This document shows positions 1 to 7,141 of a stretch of DNA of 42,412 nucleotides, piece after piece. The stretch covers positions 1 through 42,412 of the forward strand of contig JAFWSI010000064.1 in the NCBI GenBank assembly GCA_017519415.1, given 5' to 3'. Under the pieces are notes generated by a model, which did not search any database, was not told where the DNA came from, and worked only from the letters and a program-made list of their open reading frames with translations. Every line of letters begins with the position of its first letter. The first letter of the stretch is position 1. The DNA comes from Ruminococcus sp. (GTDB taxonomy: Bacteria; Bacillota; Clostridia; Oscillospirales; Ruminococcaceae). A program made the translations under genes and the position numbers.

Positions 1-867
1 CGTGATAACGCCCATCATAAATGCAAGAACAACGCCGAGTTTTGCGCCCTTTGCGACGAGTGCTTCTGCAATGGGGATACACCCGAATATATCTGCATAC
101 ATCGGTATTCCGCATATCGTGGCAATGATAACGCCGAACGGATTGCCAGTACCGAGCAGCTTTATCACCCATTCTTCGGGTATCCAGTTATGGATAACTG
201 CACCGATACCTACACCAACTATGACATAGGGAAAGACCTTTTTTACCGTTCCCGTGACCTGTTCCCATGAGTATTTCAGCCTGTCACGCTTTGTCAGCTC
301 GTTCTGCGGAGTGTCAATGCTCTTGCCGTTGCGGATAAACTCCTCGACCTCACTTTCAAGGTGCAGCTTTTCGATCAGCGTACCGCCGGCGACTGCGATC
401 ACAAGCCCGACGATCACATAAACCACAGCGACCTTCCAGCCGAATATGCTCATCAGAAGAATAAGAGAGCCGAGGTCAACCATTGGCGATGAAATAAGGA
501 ACGAGAATGTCACACCAAGCGGCAGTCCTGCACTTGTAAATCCCATAAACAGCGGTATTGATGAGCATGAGCAGAACGGTGTGACCGTACCAAGCAAGGC
601 GGCAATGCAGTTCGCACCGATGCCGTGAAACCGTCCGAGTATCTTCTTTGTCCTCTCAGGCGGAAAGTAGCTCTGAATGTAGGATATAAGGAATATCAGC
701 ACTCCGAGCAGCACCATGATCTTGATCACATCATAGATGAAAAACTGCACACTTCCGCCGATTTTTTCGCTTGTATCAAGACCGCAGGCATTCAGCAACG
801 AGCCGATAAGCCTGTTCAGCCATTTCATACCGAGAATCTCGTCTTGTATGAAGTCCCAAATTCCCAT
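1..867 (-). CDS. Permease of the YraQ/ArsP (DUF318, COG0701) family, partial, runs off the left edge
   Basis: The minus frame from the ATG at 867 stays open to base 1, giving 289 codons without a stop, so the C-terminus lies outside the window. The protein has several hydrophobic segments, starting at about residues 30-50, and the Cys-rich membrane motif TPFCSCSSIPLF that is typical of the ArsP-like permease family, whose members export methylated arsenicals or other soft metal compounds. It lies downstream of an ArsR regulator and a C_GCAxxG_C_C protein on the same strand, which fits an inducible metalloid or redox-stress operon. The substrate cannot be read from the sequence. A truncated paralogue starts at 12658. 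Confidence 0.85.
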   Translation of the reverse strand, partial: MGIWDFIQDEILGMKWLNRLIGSLLNACGLDTSEKIGGSVQFFIYDVIKIMVLLGVLIFLISYIQSYFPPERTKKILGRFHGIGANCIAALLGTVTPFCSCSSIPLFMGFTSAGLPLGVTFSFLISSPMVDLGSLILLMSIFGWKVAVVYVIVGLVIAVAGGTLIEKLHLESEVEEFIRNGKSIDTPQNELTKRDRLKYSWEQVTGTVKKVFPYVIVGVGIGAVIHNWIPEEWVIKLLGTGNPFGVIIATICGIPMYADIFGCIPIAEALVAKGAKLGVVLAFMMGVIT

Positions 868-947
868 AAAGCACCGCCTTCCATAGATAAATTGAAATCA
901 GTCGATTTATTTACGGGATAAAAAGCCGTATTTTTCATACGGCAGAA

Positions 948-1385
948 TTATTCGTTTATCAGCTTTTCTGCGATCAGCACGGCACTCTCTATCATCTTCG
1001 GACATTCTGTTGCATACAAACCATTTGCCCTTGCATAAGCCTTGCCCTCATCAGTGGAAATATCGCAGTCAAGCAGCTCACGGCAGATATAAGAGCCGTT
1101 TTGTTTCGCAAATTCATCAAGAAAACGCACGGCATAGCTGTTTGCTCTCTCTTTGCTTTCTAAGTCACCGTCTTCGCACATACCGTATTTTAGCCCTAAA
1201 GCCATAAGCGCACCCGTACACGCTCCGCAGACCTCAGCCTTGCACATACCGCCGCCGAAGCAAGCGCCGACTTTCAATGCCTGTTCCTTCGTCATTCCAA
1301 GCTCCTCGGCAAATGCCGCAAGCACCGCCTGAGAGCAGTAATACCGCTTTGAGAAAAGCTCACTTGCAATTTCTGTGTGTTTCAT
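948..1385 (-). CDS. C_GCAxxG_C_C family putative redox-active protein
   Basis: The 145-residue protein carries the cysteine pattern of Pfam C_GCAxxG_C_C: C17, C42 and C48 in the glycine-rich stretch, C53 and C56 in VCGACTG, then C101 and C107 in CRELLDC. Such proteins are small, cytoplasmic and predicted to be redox active or to bind metal; no reaction is firmly established. The start is set by GGAGG a few bases upstream. It sits between an ArsR regulator and a permease on the same strand, so a role in handling the ligand that the regulator senses is a reasonable inference. The paralogue at 12658-13104 has the same cysteines and the same neighbours. Confidence 0.85.
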   Translation of the reverse strand: MKHTEIASELFSKRYYCSQAVLAAFAEELGMTKEQALKVGACFGGGMCKAEVCGACTGALMALGLKYGMCEDGDLESKERANSYAVRFLDEFAKQNGSYICRELLDCDISTDEGKAYARANGLYATECPKMIESAVLIAEKLINE

Positions 1386-1397
1386 AGTTTACCTCCA

Positions 1398-1412
1398 ATA
1401 AATATATTTGAA
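1398..1412. promoter_or_regulatory. AT-rich palindrome upstream of the C_GCAxxG gene, candidate ArsR operator
   Basis: A 10-bp perfect palindrome (AAATATATTT, 1400-1409) lies in the gap between arsR and the C_GCAxxG gene, just ahead of the RBS. The second cassette has a comparable 12-bp palindrome in the same place (13130-13141). ArsR-family proteins often bind AT-rich dyads of this kind. The assignment rests on position only. Confidence 0.35.
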
Positions 1413-1460
1413 TTTATCTATACATACTGCAAATAAAAATTCCGAGGTACCACGGACATT

Positions 1461-1766
1461 TTATTTACAGCAGCATTCTCCGCTGTCAGACACTTTTGTC
1501 AGCTCACGCAGAGCTTTCACGGCTTCTTCCATACCTTCCGCAGAAATGGAGTAGTACATCCACTTGCCCTCTTTTCTGCCGTTCACAAGACCACTGTCGC
1601 AGAGTATCTTCATGTGATGCGAAAGCGTAGGTTGGGTACACTGCATTGCTTCAAGCAGCTTGCAGGCACATTTCTCGCCGTTTTGCAGAAGCCTGAATAT
1701 CTGCACCCTGTTCTCATCGCACAGAGCCTTGAAAATTACGGTGATCTGCTTGTTTGTCAGTTCCAT
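1461..1766 (-). CDS. ArsR-family metalloregulator, copy 1
   Basis: This 101-residue winged helix-turn-helix repressor has the ArsR fold order: helix 1 around FKALCDENR, recognition helix around TQPTLSHHMK, and the wing around GRKEGKWMYYS. A CxC pair (C33, C35), C43, C56 and a C-terminal run of three cysteines (98-100) are candidates for a thiol site for As(III), Sb(III) or another soft metal. The RBS GAGGTG precedes the ATG. It is the first gene of a minus-strand operon with the C_GCAxxG protein and the YraQ-like permease. A close paralogue at 13183-13491 shares most residues, including the CxC pair, but differs in the C-terminal cysteines. Confidence 0.9.
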   Translation of the reverse strand: MELTNKQITVIFKALCDENRVQIFRLLQNGEKCACKLLEAMQCTQPTLSHHMKILCDSGLVNGRKEGKWMYYSISAEGMEEAVKALRELTKVSDSGECCCK

Positions 1767-1795
1767 TTGCTCACCTCATATTGATGATTTTCTAT

Positions 1796-1824
1796 ATTAT
1801 AGCATACAGATCGAGATTTGTCAA
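1796..1824 (-). promoter_or_regulatory. SigA-type promoter of arsR copy 1
   Basis: On the minus strand TTGACA (1824-1819) and TATAAT (1801-1796) are separated by 17 bp, about 30 bp upstream of the arsR start. The sequence from the -10 to the RBS is nearly the same as upstream of arsR copy 2, which suggests a conserved operator in the leader. Confidence 0.8.
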
Positions 1825-1849
1825 TATGTTTTTTGAAATTTGATGTTCT

Positions 1850-1880
1850 GTATAAAAGAAACCCTCATCGCTGAGGGCTT
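1850..1880 (-). terminator. Rho-independent terminator after the small 63-residue gene
   Basis: CCCTCA and TGAGGG (1862-1877) form a six-pair stem with a four-base loop. Read on the minus strand it is followed by a U-rich tract and lies just after the stop of the gene at 1891-2082. Confidence 0.7.
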
Positions 1881-1890
1881 CTCATTGCAA

Positions 1891-2082
1891 TTATGCCGTT
1901 TCAAACAGGCTCTTGAAATTCTTTTTGGAGAACGAGGTCAGCCTACCATTGCTCACCCATTCTATGAATACATTGTCGAGATCGTCGATGTATAAGACCG
2001 TGGCGATGCTGCCGACGGGAACGCTATCACTTATCTTCTCTCTGAGCTTGACCTTTGCTCCGGCTATTACTTCATCTATCAT
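1891..2082 (-). CDS. Small SH3-like (DUF4314/DUF4926-like) protein
   Basis: A 63-residue protein with a strong RBS (AGGAGG, seven bases before the ATG). The pattern of short beta strands (VKLREKI, GSIATVLYI, NVFIEWV, RLTSFSKKNF) resembles the small SH3/KOW-type barrels of DUF4314 or DUF4926 families, which have no established function. A terminator follows directly, and it is separated from the arsR promoter by that terminator, so it is probably transcribed on its own. The coding assignment rests on the RBS and terminator; the family name is tentative. Confidence 0.65.
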   Translation of the reverse strand: MIDEVIAGAKVKLREKISDSVPVGSIATVLYIDDLDNVFIEWVSNGRLTSFSKKNFKSLFETA

Positions 2083-2148
2083 TGCTATGACCTCCTAAAA
2101 ACACGCTTGTATTATTATACAACAGCGGAACAGGAGTGTCAAGCTCTG

Positions 2149-3345
2149 CTATTCTTTTATCAATAGTTTCTTATAACTCCTGTCGATCCCTATCGCCCCA
2201 AGCGGAGCTGTGATCAGTATCGCAAGCACCGCCACCGATAGCACGATCTTTCCGCATGGCAGACCAAGCGACAGCGGCACCGAGCCGATAGCCGCCTGCA
2301 CCGTCGCTTTCGGAAGATAGGCTATCACGCAGAAGATACGCTCCCTTGCGTTCAGCTCCGTACCGAGCAGACACAGACACACGCCCACAGCCCTGAAAGC
2401 AAGGGCTATGAATATCATCAGCACCGCCATTCCGCCTGCCGACAAGGTATAACGCACATCTACCGCCGCACCCACAAGTATGAACAGCATGACCTCAGCA
2501 GCTATCCACAGCTTGCCGAACTTCTCGGACAGCCGTGAGGATACTTTGCTGTCCGTTTTCAGCTTGACAACGCAAGCCATAGCCACAACAGCAAGCAGTC
2601 CCGATAATGCAATATAGGGCTTTACAAGCGATTCAATGCTCATCAGCAGAAACGCAGTACCAAGCAGGATAATGACCTTCGTGCTGTTCCTTATCTTGTG
2701 CTTGTGCTGATATGACCGATCAAACAGCAGATACAGTCCGCTCCCGACCACCGCACCGAGCAGAACGCCAAGCACAATGGATATGGGGATATTCAGGAAG
2801 TCCGTGACCTTTGCCGAGCCGCCCTGTGCCATAGTTACAAATGTGGAGAACAGCACGATCACAAAAATATCATCGCAGGACGCTCCGGCAAGTATCATCT
2901 GGGGTATGCTTTTTTTCGTACCCCATTTATCCTCAATCAGCTTCACCATTCGTGGTACGACCACCGCAGGAGACACCGCACTCAGCACTGCCCCCATGAC
3001 GGCTGCTTCGATACGATCTACCCCAAGCAAGATAGGTGCAAAAACAACATACCCGACTATCTCACAGCAGGCAGGCACAAAGGACATCAACACCGCAGGT
3101 CTGCCGACTTTTTTCAGGTCAGACAAATACAGCGAAAGCCCTGCCTTTATCAGTATGATGATGAGGGCTATCTGCCGAAGCTCAGAGGATATACCGAGTA
3201 TTTTCGGATCGAGCAGATCAAGCACATAGGGGCTTGCCACGATACCCACACCGAGCATACCGATGATACGGGGCAAGCCTATCCTTTCAAAGATCGCAGC
3301 GGCAGACAGCCCAACAAGAAAAATGATCGCAAGTGATAACAGCAT
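2149..3345 (-). CDS. Cation:proton antiporter (CPA2/NhaA-like fold), fluoride-riboswitch controlled
   Basis: A 398-residue polytopic membrane protein with about a dozen hydrophobic segments. It has the CPA-family SPAVVVP motif (125-131) and a double aspartate in ASCDD (D158, D159), the ion-binding pair of electrogenic CPA2/NhaA-type antiporters. An upstream in-frame ATG at 3378 exists, but the ATG at 3345 is preceded by GGAGG at the right distance, so I chose it. The leader holds a SigA promoter, a crcB-type fluoride aptamer and an intrinsic terminator. Sodium/proton antiporter-like genes are among the known targets of fluoride riboswitches beside crcB and CLC-F exchangers, so a role in fluoride tolerance is likely. 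The transported ion is not shown by sequence. Confidence 0.85.
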   Translation of the reverse strand: MLLSLAIIFLVGLSAAAIFERIGLPRIIGMLGVGIVASPYVLDLLDPKILGISSELRQIALIIILIKAGLSLYLSDLKKVGRPAVLMSFVPACCEIVGYVVFAPILLGVDRIEAAVMGAVLSAVSPAVVVPRMVKLIEDKWGTKKSIPQMILAGASCDDIFVIVLFSTFVTMAQGGSAKVTDFLNIPISIVLGVLLGAVVGSGLYLLFDRSYQHKHKIRNSTKVIILLGTAFLLMSIESLVKPYIALSGLLAVVAMACVVKLKTDSKVSSRLSEKFGKLWIAAEVMLFILVGAAVDVRYTLSAGGMAVLMIFIALAFRAVGVCLCLLGTELNARERIFCVIAYLPKATVQAAIGSVPLSLGLPCGKIVLSVAVLAILITAPLGAIGIDRSYKKLLIKE

Positions 3346-3363
3346 TAAAATTCCTCCATAAAA

Positions 3364-3408
3364 TAAAAAAGCCGACAACTATTGCGTAAAACGCAGAAGT
3401 CATCAGCT
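3364..3408 (-). terminator. Riboswitch expression platform: intrinsic terminator
   Basis: On the minus strand an 11-pair stem (3408-3398 with 3380-3370, including G-U pairs), extended by an inner TGCG/CGCA stem, is followed by a run of U. The 5' arm of the stem is the 3' conserved GAUGACU segment of the aptamer, so aptamer folding and terminator folding exclude each other. Confidence 0.8.
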
Positions 3409-3468
3409 TATGATAAGCGGTTTCGTAGGCTCAGTACGAGCCGTCCGTGGGAGAACATCATTCCCGAT
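3396..3468 (-). ncRNA. Fluoride (crcB) riboswitch aptamer, variant with an extra hairpin
   Basis: On the minus strand the leader reads GGGA-AUGAUGUUC-UCCC, then AAACCGCUU, then AAGCUGAUGACUUCUGC. These match the order and conserved parts of the crcB motif: a P1 stem-loop with AUGnnnUUC in its loop, an AAC(C)GC linker-stem, and GCUGAUGnCnnCUnC at the 3' end. The loop can pair with GACUUC in the 3' segment, except for one U-U, as the pseudoknot requires. Between P1 and the AAAC linker there is an additional GGCUC/GAGCC hairpin (about 22 nt) that the minimal aptamer lacks. The terminator overlaps the 3' part. Identification is by eye; a covariance search is needed. Confidence 0.75.
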
Positions 3469-3485
3469 ATTCAGTTTGTGTTATA

Positions 3486-3514
3486 ATTATACCACAGATC
3501 TATCCATAAGTCAA
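3486..3514 (-). promoter_or_regulatory. Promoter of the riboswitch-antiporter transcript
   Basis: TTGACT (3514-3509), 17 bp, then TATAAT (3491-3486) with an extended TGTGG ahead of the -10. Transcription would begin about 10 nt before the aptamer. Confidence 0.8.
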
Positions 3515-3522
3515 TCTTTTTT

Positions 3523-4074
3523 TCAAAACTCAGGATAAGCACCGAGCATCTTCCTGACCTCAGCAAGATACTCGTCCCGAACATTTGCAGGAGAAATCAG
3601 TTCAATTCCGTCACCGCAGCTCATTACCCAAAGATAGAATCTCTGGTTGACACCAACATGAACGGTAATAGTAACGCTATCGTCAGTTTCAGAGTATGGG
3701 GAAATTGAAGCATAGTCTCCGAAATGTTCAAGCATATCGTCAAGCAGATAGCACTTGACTCTGAGCGTGACATACTCAAAGTATTCCGTCTCAAACATAT
3801 CGGTCACAAAGCCTTCGGACTTTTTCTCTTTTGGCAGCAGAGTGTGTGAAACATCACCGCCTACGATATTTCTCATACGGTCAACACGGTAGATACGCCA
3901 GCGTTCATCTGCTTCGTTATAGCATTTCAGATAGATACGCTCATTGAAATATACCACCCTCACAGGCAGAAGGTCACGCTTCTTCTTGTAATGCTTTATA
4001 CCCTTGTCGGTATCATACCTCCCATACTCAAAGTTTATCTTCCTGCGGTCAGCGATCAGCCTGTGAATCTTCAT
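3523..4074 (-). CDS. WYL-domain protein lacking its N-terminal HTH domain
   Basis: The 183 residues match the WYL domain of YafY/PafC-type regulators: an N-terminal beta-rich part (INFEYG, RDLLPVRVVYFNERIYLKCY, RIYRVDRM) followed by the WCX-like C-terminal extension. WYL domains bind nucleic-acid-type ligands and control DNA-binding partners. Intact members begin with an HTH domain that is missing here. Instead the same frame continues upstream, without a stop for about 110 bases, into sequence similar to the C-terminus of the protein at 4786-5325. No good RBS precedes the ATG at 4074. The gene looks truncated at its 5' end by a recombination event and may not be expressed. Confidence 0.75.
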   Translation of the reverse strand: MKIHRLIADRRKINFEYGRYDTDKGIKHYKKKRDLLPVRVVYFNERIYLKCYNEADERWRIYRVDRMRNIVGGDVSHTLLPKEKKSEGFVTDMFETEYFEYVTLRVKCYLLDDMLEHFGDYASISPYSETDDSVTITVHVGVNQRFYLWVMSCGDGIELISPANVRDEYLAEVRKMLGAYPEF

Positions 4075-4188
4075 CCCTTTGTTGCAGAGAAAAGTTATAA
4101 GCCATGCCTTGCTCGTTACCCTGCCGTTCTGAGTAAGTGCAGAACGGAGTTTGCCTATTTCGATCCAGCAATTGGAACAATTAATTAT
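4075..4188 (-). pseudogene. HTH-protein remnant fused in frame to the WYL gene
   Basis: The frame of the WYL protein extends upstream to a TAG near 4187. It encodes a stretch with GKLRSALTQNGRVTSKAW, nearly the same as GTLRSALTQTGRVTSKAW in the intact protein at 4786-5325. No start codon is present. The duplicated piece and the in-frame join point to a deletion between two related loci. Confidence 0.65.
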
Positions 4189-4305
4189 CTATCGGCAAAT
4201 ATTGAATTAAATTCCAAATAATGATATTGTCAGGATTTTGATATGGTGCGGAAACAATTCAGCCCGCCTTGCCTTTTTAGCAAACCAGGCTGATGTGTTA
4301 TTCGG

Positions 4306-4624
4306 TTACGCCGGCTTGCCCTCGGCAAGCACCTTGACTTCCTCGACTGTAAGTCCGGAGTATAGAGCAATCTTTTCAAAGGATAATTCGCCGTCTTTGA
4401 TCATCGTCAAAGCAACTTCGATCTGTCTGTTTCTATCGGCTTCTCTCGCTGCCTTTTCGCTTAGCTTATTCATTATCTCACACATAGTCTCACGACCTCA
4501 TTCTGTGTTCTTTATCGTTTCTACACGACTGGCTAACTGTGAATAGTACATTTCGTCGGGATTCTTGCATTTGAAATCGTGCATCAGCTTGCTGAGAGGG
4601 GTGTCCTCGCTGTCGATATTTCGT
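4306..4624 (-). pseudogene. Rpn/PD-(D/E)XK nuclease-family transposase remnant (C-terminus)
   Basis: The minus frame encodes the typical C-terminal part of Rpn-family proteins: SEDTPLSKLMHDF, then MYYSQLASRVETIKNTE, a TGA stop near 4500, then MCEIMNKLSEKAAREAD and the ending GLTVEEVKVLAEG. The TGA probably replaces a glycine codon, because the two halves join in frame. The catalytic N-terminal half is absent. A SigA-like promoter (TTGATT, 17 bp, TATAAT at about 4630-4660) lies immediately upstream. Confidence 0.7.
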
Positions 4625-4646
4625 TTTTATTATACCACAGTTCTAA

Positions 4647-4785
4647 TCAAAAATCAATAGTCCTTGAGCGAGGTGTTTCACAGAATTCCAGCAAATCTTG
4701 GATACTGACCTGTTCCTCAACTTGTTCTGCGGAACAAGTTGTTAGTGCTTCGTCAAGAGCAACCGTTACCGACCGCACTGTTCTT
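4647..4785 (-). pseudogene. Possible frameshifted C-terminal tail of the HTH protein
   Basis: Directly after the stop of the HTH gene at 4786 a different minus frame stays open to the TGA at 4647 and has protein-like content (VTVALDEALTT, EEQVSIQDLLEFCE). It has no start or RBS. It may be the original C-terminus, split off by a one-base shift, or the debris of another gene. Confidence 0.3.
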
Positions 4786-5325
4786 TTATTCTGCCGACCT
4801 CAGCAGCTCCCGATGCCACTCATTCTTCTTCGTTATCCTCATTCCCTTGCCGCAGAGAAAGTCTATAAGCCATGCCTTACTCGTTACCCTGCCGGTCTGT
4901 GTGAGCGCGGAACGAAGGGTTCCTTTGTCAAGCCAACGATTCACAGAGGTGTCGGAGTAGCAGGTCAGCCTGCTGACGGTCACAGGAACAAGGATATCGG
5001 GGATGCTGTACCACTCGTCCTCCAGCGCAAGTCGGAGGGCTTCGGTATCGACCTTCGGGGTGATGCAAGGCTTTGAGTTGAACTGCCCTGCCGGAGCAGC
5101 AAAGCTGTCGGGAGAGCGCTCGTACTCTTTGATGAATCTGATAGCATCTTCAAGGCGGATAGTGTAACGTCTGGTCCTGGCGCCGTTGTCGGTGTGAGGT
5201 ATGTAATTCTGCATCAGCCAGACGCATCTGCGTTTGCTGACGTGAAGCAAGATGCGGAGCTGCTCACTTGATATGATCGGCGGGTAGGCATGCCAAATAG
5301 CTTCGGGATCAGTCATCGGAGCCAC
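4786..5325 (-). CDS. Helix-turn-helix protein of a mobile-element regulatory pair
   Basis: A 179-residue protein with two DNA-binding-like segments: one at about residues 17-60 (ISSEQLRILLHVSKRRCVWL, then TRRYTIRLEDAIRFI, an excisionase-type HTH with wing) and one at about 100-165. It overlaps the stop of the upstream excisionase-like gene by 17 bases, so the two are probably translated together. This pair is common in integrative elements of Ruminococcus-type genomes, where it may control excision or integrase expression. I do not recognise a named family. A truncated duplicate of its C-terminus lies at 4075-4188. Confidence 0.6.
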   Translation of the reverse strand: MAPMTDPEAIWHAYPPIISSEQLRILLHVSKRRCVWLMQNYIPHTDNGARTRRYTIRLEDAIRFIKEYERSPDSFAAPAGQFNSKPCITPKVDTEALRLALEDEWYSIPDILVPVTVSRLTCYSDTSVNRWLDKGTLRSALTQTGRVTSKAWLIDFLCGKGMRITKKNEWHRELLRSAE

Positions 5326-5584
5326 CTGCCTTGAAACGGCTGCCGCTGCTGTCCTCGCAATGCTCCGCGAGGTAGTCGATGAGGTCAGCCCTGCTGATGA
5401 TGTATCCGCCCTGATATTTGAACGATCTTAGCTCTCCGCTTTTCAGAAGCTCATATATCCTGTTCTTTCCGAGGGGCGACCATCTGGCTGCCTTTGCCGG
5501 GGTGAGGATGTCGGGGCATTTCCTTAGCAGGTGTTCCAGCTGCTGACGGTAGTATTCTGATCTGGTATCAAATTCTTCGTTCAT
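5309..5584 (-). CDS. Excisionase-family HTH DNA-binding protein
   Basis: A 91-residue protein with the winged helix-turn-helix of the excisionase (MerR-like) family: LTPAKAARWSPLGKNRIYEL as the helix-turn-helix, then LRSFKYQGGYIISRADLIDYL as the wing and last helix. Such proteins bend DNA at attachment sites and bias a tyrosine integrase toward excision. Its neighbours fit: an HTH gene overlaps its 3' end, direct repeats at 5641-5670 lie just upstream, and a tRNA-Ser 3' half (att-like) lies at 5766-5823. The integrase beyond it is broken, so the element is probably no longer mobile by itself. Confidence 0.75.
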   Translation of the reverse strand: MNEEFDTRSEYYRQQLEHLLRKCPDILTPAKAARWSPLGKNRIYELLKSGELRSFKYQGGYIISRADLIDYLAEHCEDSSGSRFKAGGSDD

Positions 5585-5640
5585 AGTCGAACATTCCTTT
5601 CGATATTCTGTCCAAAGATTTGGTCAGTTGTTCCACTATG

Positions 5641-5670
5641 TTTCTCGCACTTTTCTCGCAAATTTCTCGC
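5641..5670. repeat. Three direct repeats of TTTCTCGC with an 11-bp period
   Basis: TTTCTCGC occurs at 5641, 5652 and 5663, exactly one helical turn apart, about 60 bp upstream of the excisionase start and about 100 bp from the tRNA-Ser 3' half. The spacing is that of arm-type or Xis-binding sites. Confidence 0.7.
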
Positions 5671-5765
5671 AGATTTCCAAAAAAGGCGTTAAATACCGTT
5701 AAATTTCGCCGTTTTGAGGGTTCAGAAATGACGCCCGGGGACGAAACGGGACGAAGTCCGAAGGG

Positions 5766-5823
5766 CTCGAAATGCGTTAGCCCTTAAACGGGCTCGTGAG
5801 TTCGAATCTCACCGTCTCCGCCA
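5766..5823 (+). other. tRNA-Ser (CGA) 3' half: attachment-site remnant
   Basis: From the anticodon loop CTCGAAA onward the sequence has a long variable arm, a T arm (GTGAG TTCGAAT CTCAC), the acceptor strand CGTCTCC, a discriminator G and CCA. This is the 3' part of a serine tRNA. The upstream bases do not form the D arm or the 5' half of the anticodon stem, so no functional tRNA is encoded. Such 3' halves are left at element ends after integration into tRNA genes. Confidence 0.75.
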
Positions 5824-5845
5824 GCGGCAGCGGCCGCGCGCAATT

Positions 5846-5880
5846 CCCTCGCCATTTACTTTGGCGAGGGCTTTTCATTT
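5846..5880 (+). terminator. Terminator following the tRNA-Ser 3' half
   Basis: CCCTCGCC (5846-5853) pairs with GGCGAGGG (5863-5870) and is followed by CTTTTCATTTT. It is probably the native terminator of the tRNA gene. Confidence 0.75.
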
Positions 5881-5998
5881 TGTTTGGCTCGGGGTCGGGC
5901 TTTGTGCAGAGCTGAACATTATAAGCCCTATGATTTTTCAACTTCCCTGTCCTATCGGCAGGGATTTTTGCTGCCCTATATAATAGTATAGTCTATGC

Positions 5999-7010
5999 TC
6001 ACCCCTTCCTCGGCTCGTTTTCAGCCAGCGCCAGCTCTATTGCCTTTGCGGACATCTTCTTGCTCTCACTGTCAACGTGGGAATAGACATTGCTCGTCGT
6101 TGAGATGTCACTATGTCCTAACCACTCCTGTATCAGCTTCATCTGCACGCCGTTGGCAAGGAGCAGGCTGGCACACGAATGTCGCAGATCATGGAACCGT
6201 ATCTTTCGCAAGCCGTTCTGTTTGAGTATCACCTTGAAATGATCGGTCACATAGTTCGGCTTGATAAGCTCCCCTACCGCATCAACGCAGATGTATTCTT
6301 CATAATTGCGGTTGTAGCTCATCCCGAAGACACGCTTCATCTCGGCCTGCCGCTCACGCTCTGCTATCAGCTCCTGCTCGACTATGGGAATCAGCGGCAG
6401 GGTTCTGTATGACGACTTAGTTTTCATCACATCGAAGCCTTTGAGGTCGGATCTGTCCTGCAAGACTTTGTGCTTGATGTTCACCGTCCGTCCGCTGAAA
6501 TCTATTGCCGACCATTTCAGCCCCACAACCTCGCTCCGGCGCAATCCGTAGTATGCGGCTATCAGTATGACGATGTGCAGAGGGTCATTCTTTGTGCAGT
6601 CAAACAGAGCCTTGATCTCGTCAGCGTTGTAAAAGCTCCCGCACTTTCAGCATCATCGGCTTGAAAAACGGTATCATGTGGACGTTGATATACATCTGAT
6701 AGCTCTCGTAGGTCGAGTCGGTGACGCTGCCCTTGTAGCCTGCGAGCTACTCGGTCAGGTAGTCTTCTATTTTCAGATCGGCTATCCGGTTTCGCTCACG
6801 CTCCGCGTGGGTCATCGTCTCGCGGAGGTAAAGGTCGCCGCTGTTGTAGCGCTCCAGTATCTGATTGAGGCGGTGGTTGGCCTCGGTCTTGGTGCCTTTC
6901 TTTGCAGCGAGATCGAGGCTCTGCCATTTCTCGATGCGTAGCTCCTTTGCCGCCTCCGGCACCGACATCATATCGGGTGTATGCCGGAACATTGCATCTG
7001 TTTTTATCAT
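5999..7010 (-). pseudogene. Tyrosine recombinase/integrase, broken by a nonsense and a frameshift mutation
   Basis: Three pieces on the minus strand make one phage-type integrase. The first starts at the ATG at 7010 (RBS GAGAGG) and holds the arm-binding region (AAKKGTKTEANHRLNQILER). It stops at a TAG at 6747-6749 that most likely replaces Trp in LTE-W-LAGYKGSV. The core-binding piece follows (STYESYQMYINVHMIPFF) and loses frame near 6640-6655. The catalytic domain then has all active-site elements: GLRRSE, HDLRH, LGHSD and the tyrosine in SNVYSHV. The catalytic piece (5999-6544) could be made alone but would lack DNA-binding domains. It lies between two tRNA 3' halves. Confidence 0.8.
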
Positions 7011-7141
7011 CGTTTTCCTCTCTTTCATAATCCGTTTTAAGCGCCCACAAACCCTCACAACCGCCCCTACACCCCCTCCGACCCGTTCCCCGTCAACGCG
7101 TTCGGCTCGGAGCATCGGCGGCACACAGGGCGCTGTGGGGC

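Noticed and set aside
5641-5670. A plasmid-type replication origin based on the iterons
   Set aside because: No replication initiator gene or AT-rich unwinding region is next to it. Position beside xis and an att-like site favours recombination control.
5740-5823. A complete tRNA-Ser gene
   Set aside because: GGGGACG upstream can pair with the acceptor strand, but there is no D arm and the 5' side of the anticodon stem does not pair, so only the 3' half is real.
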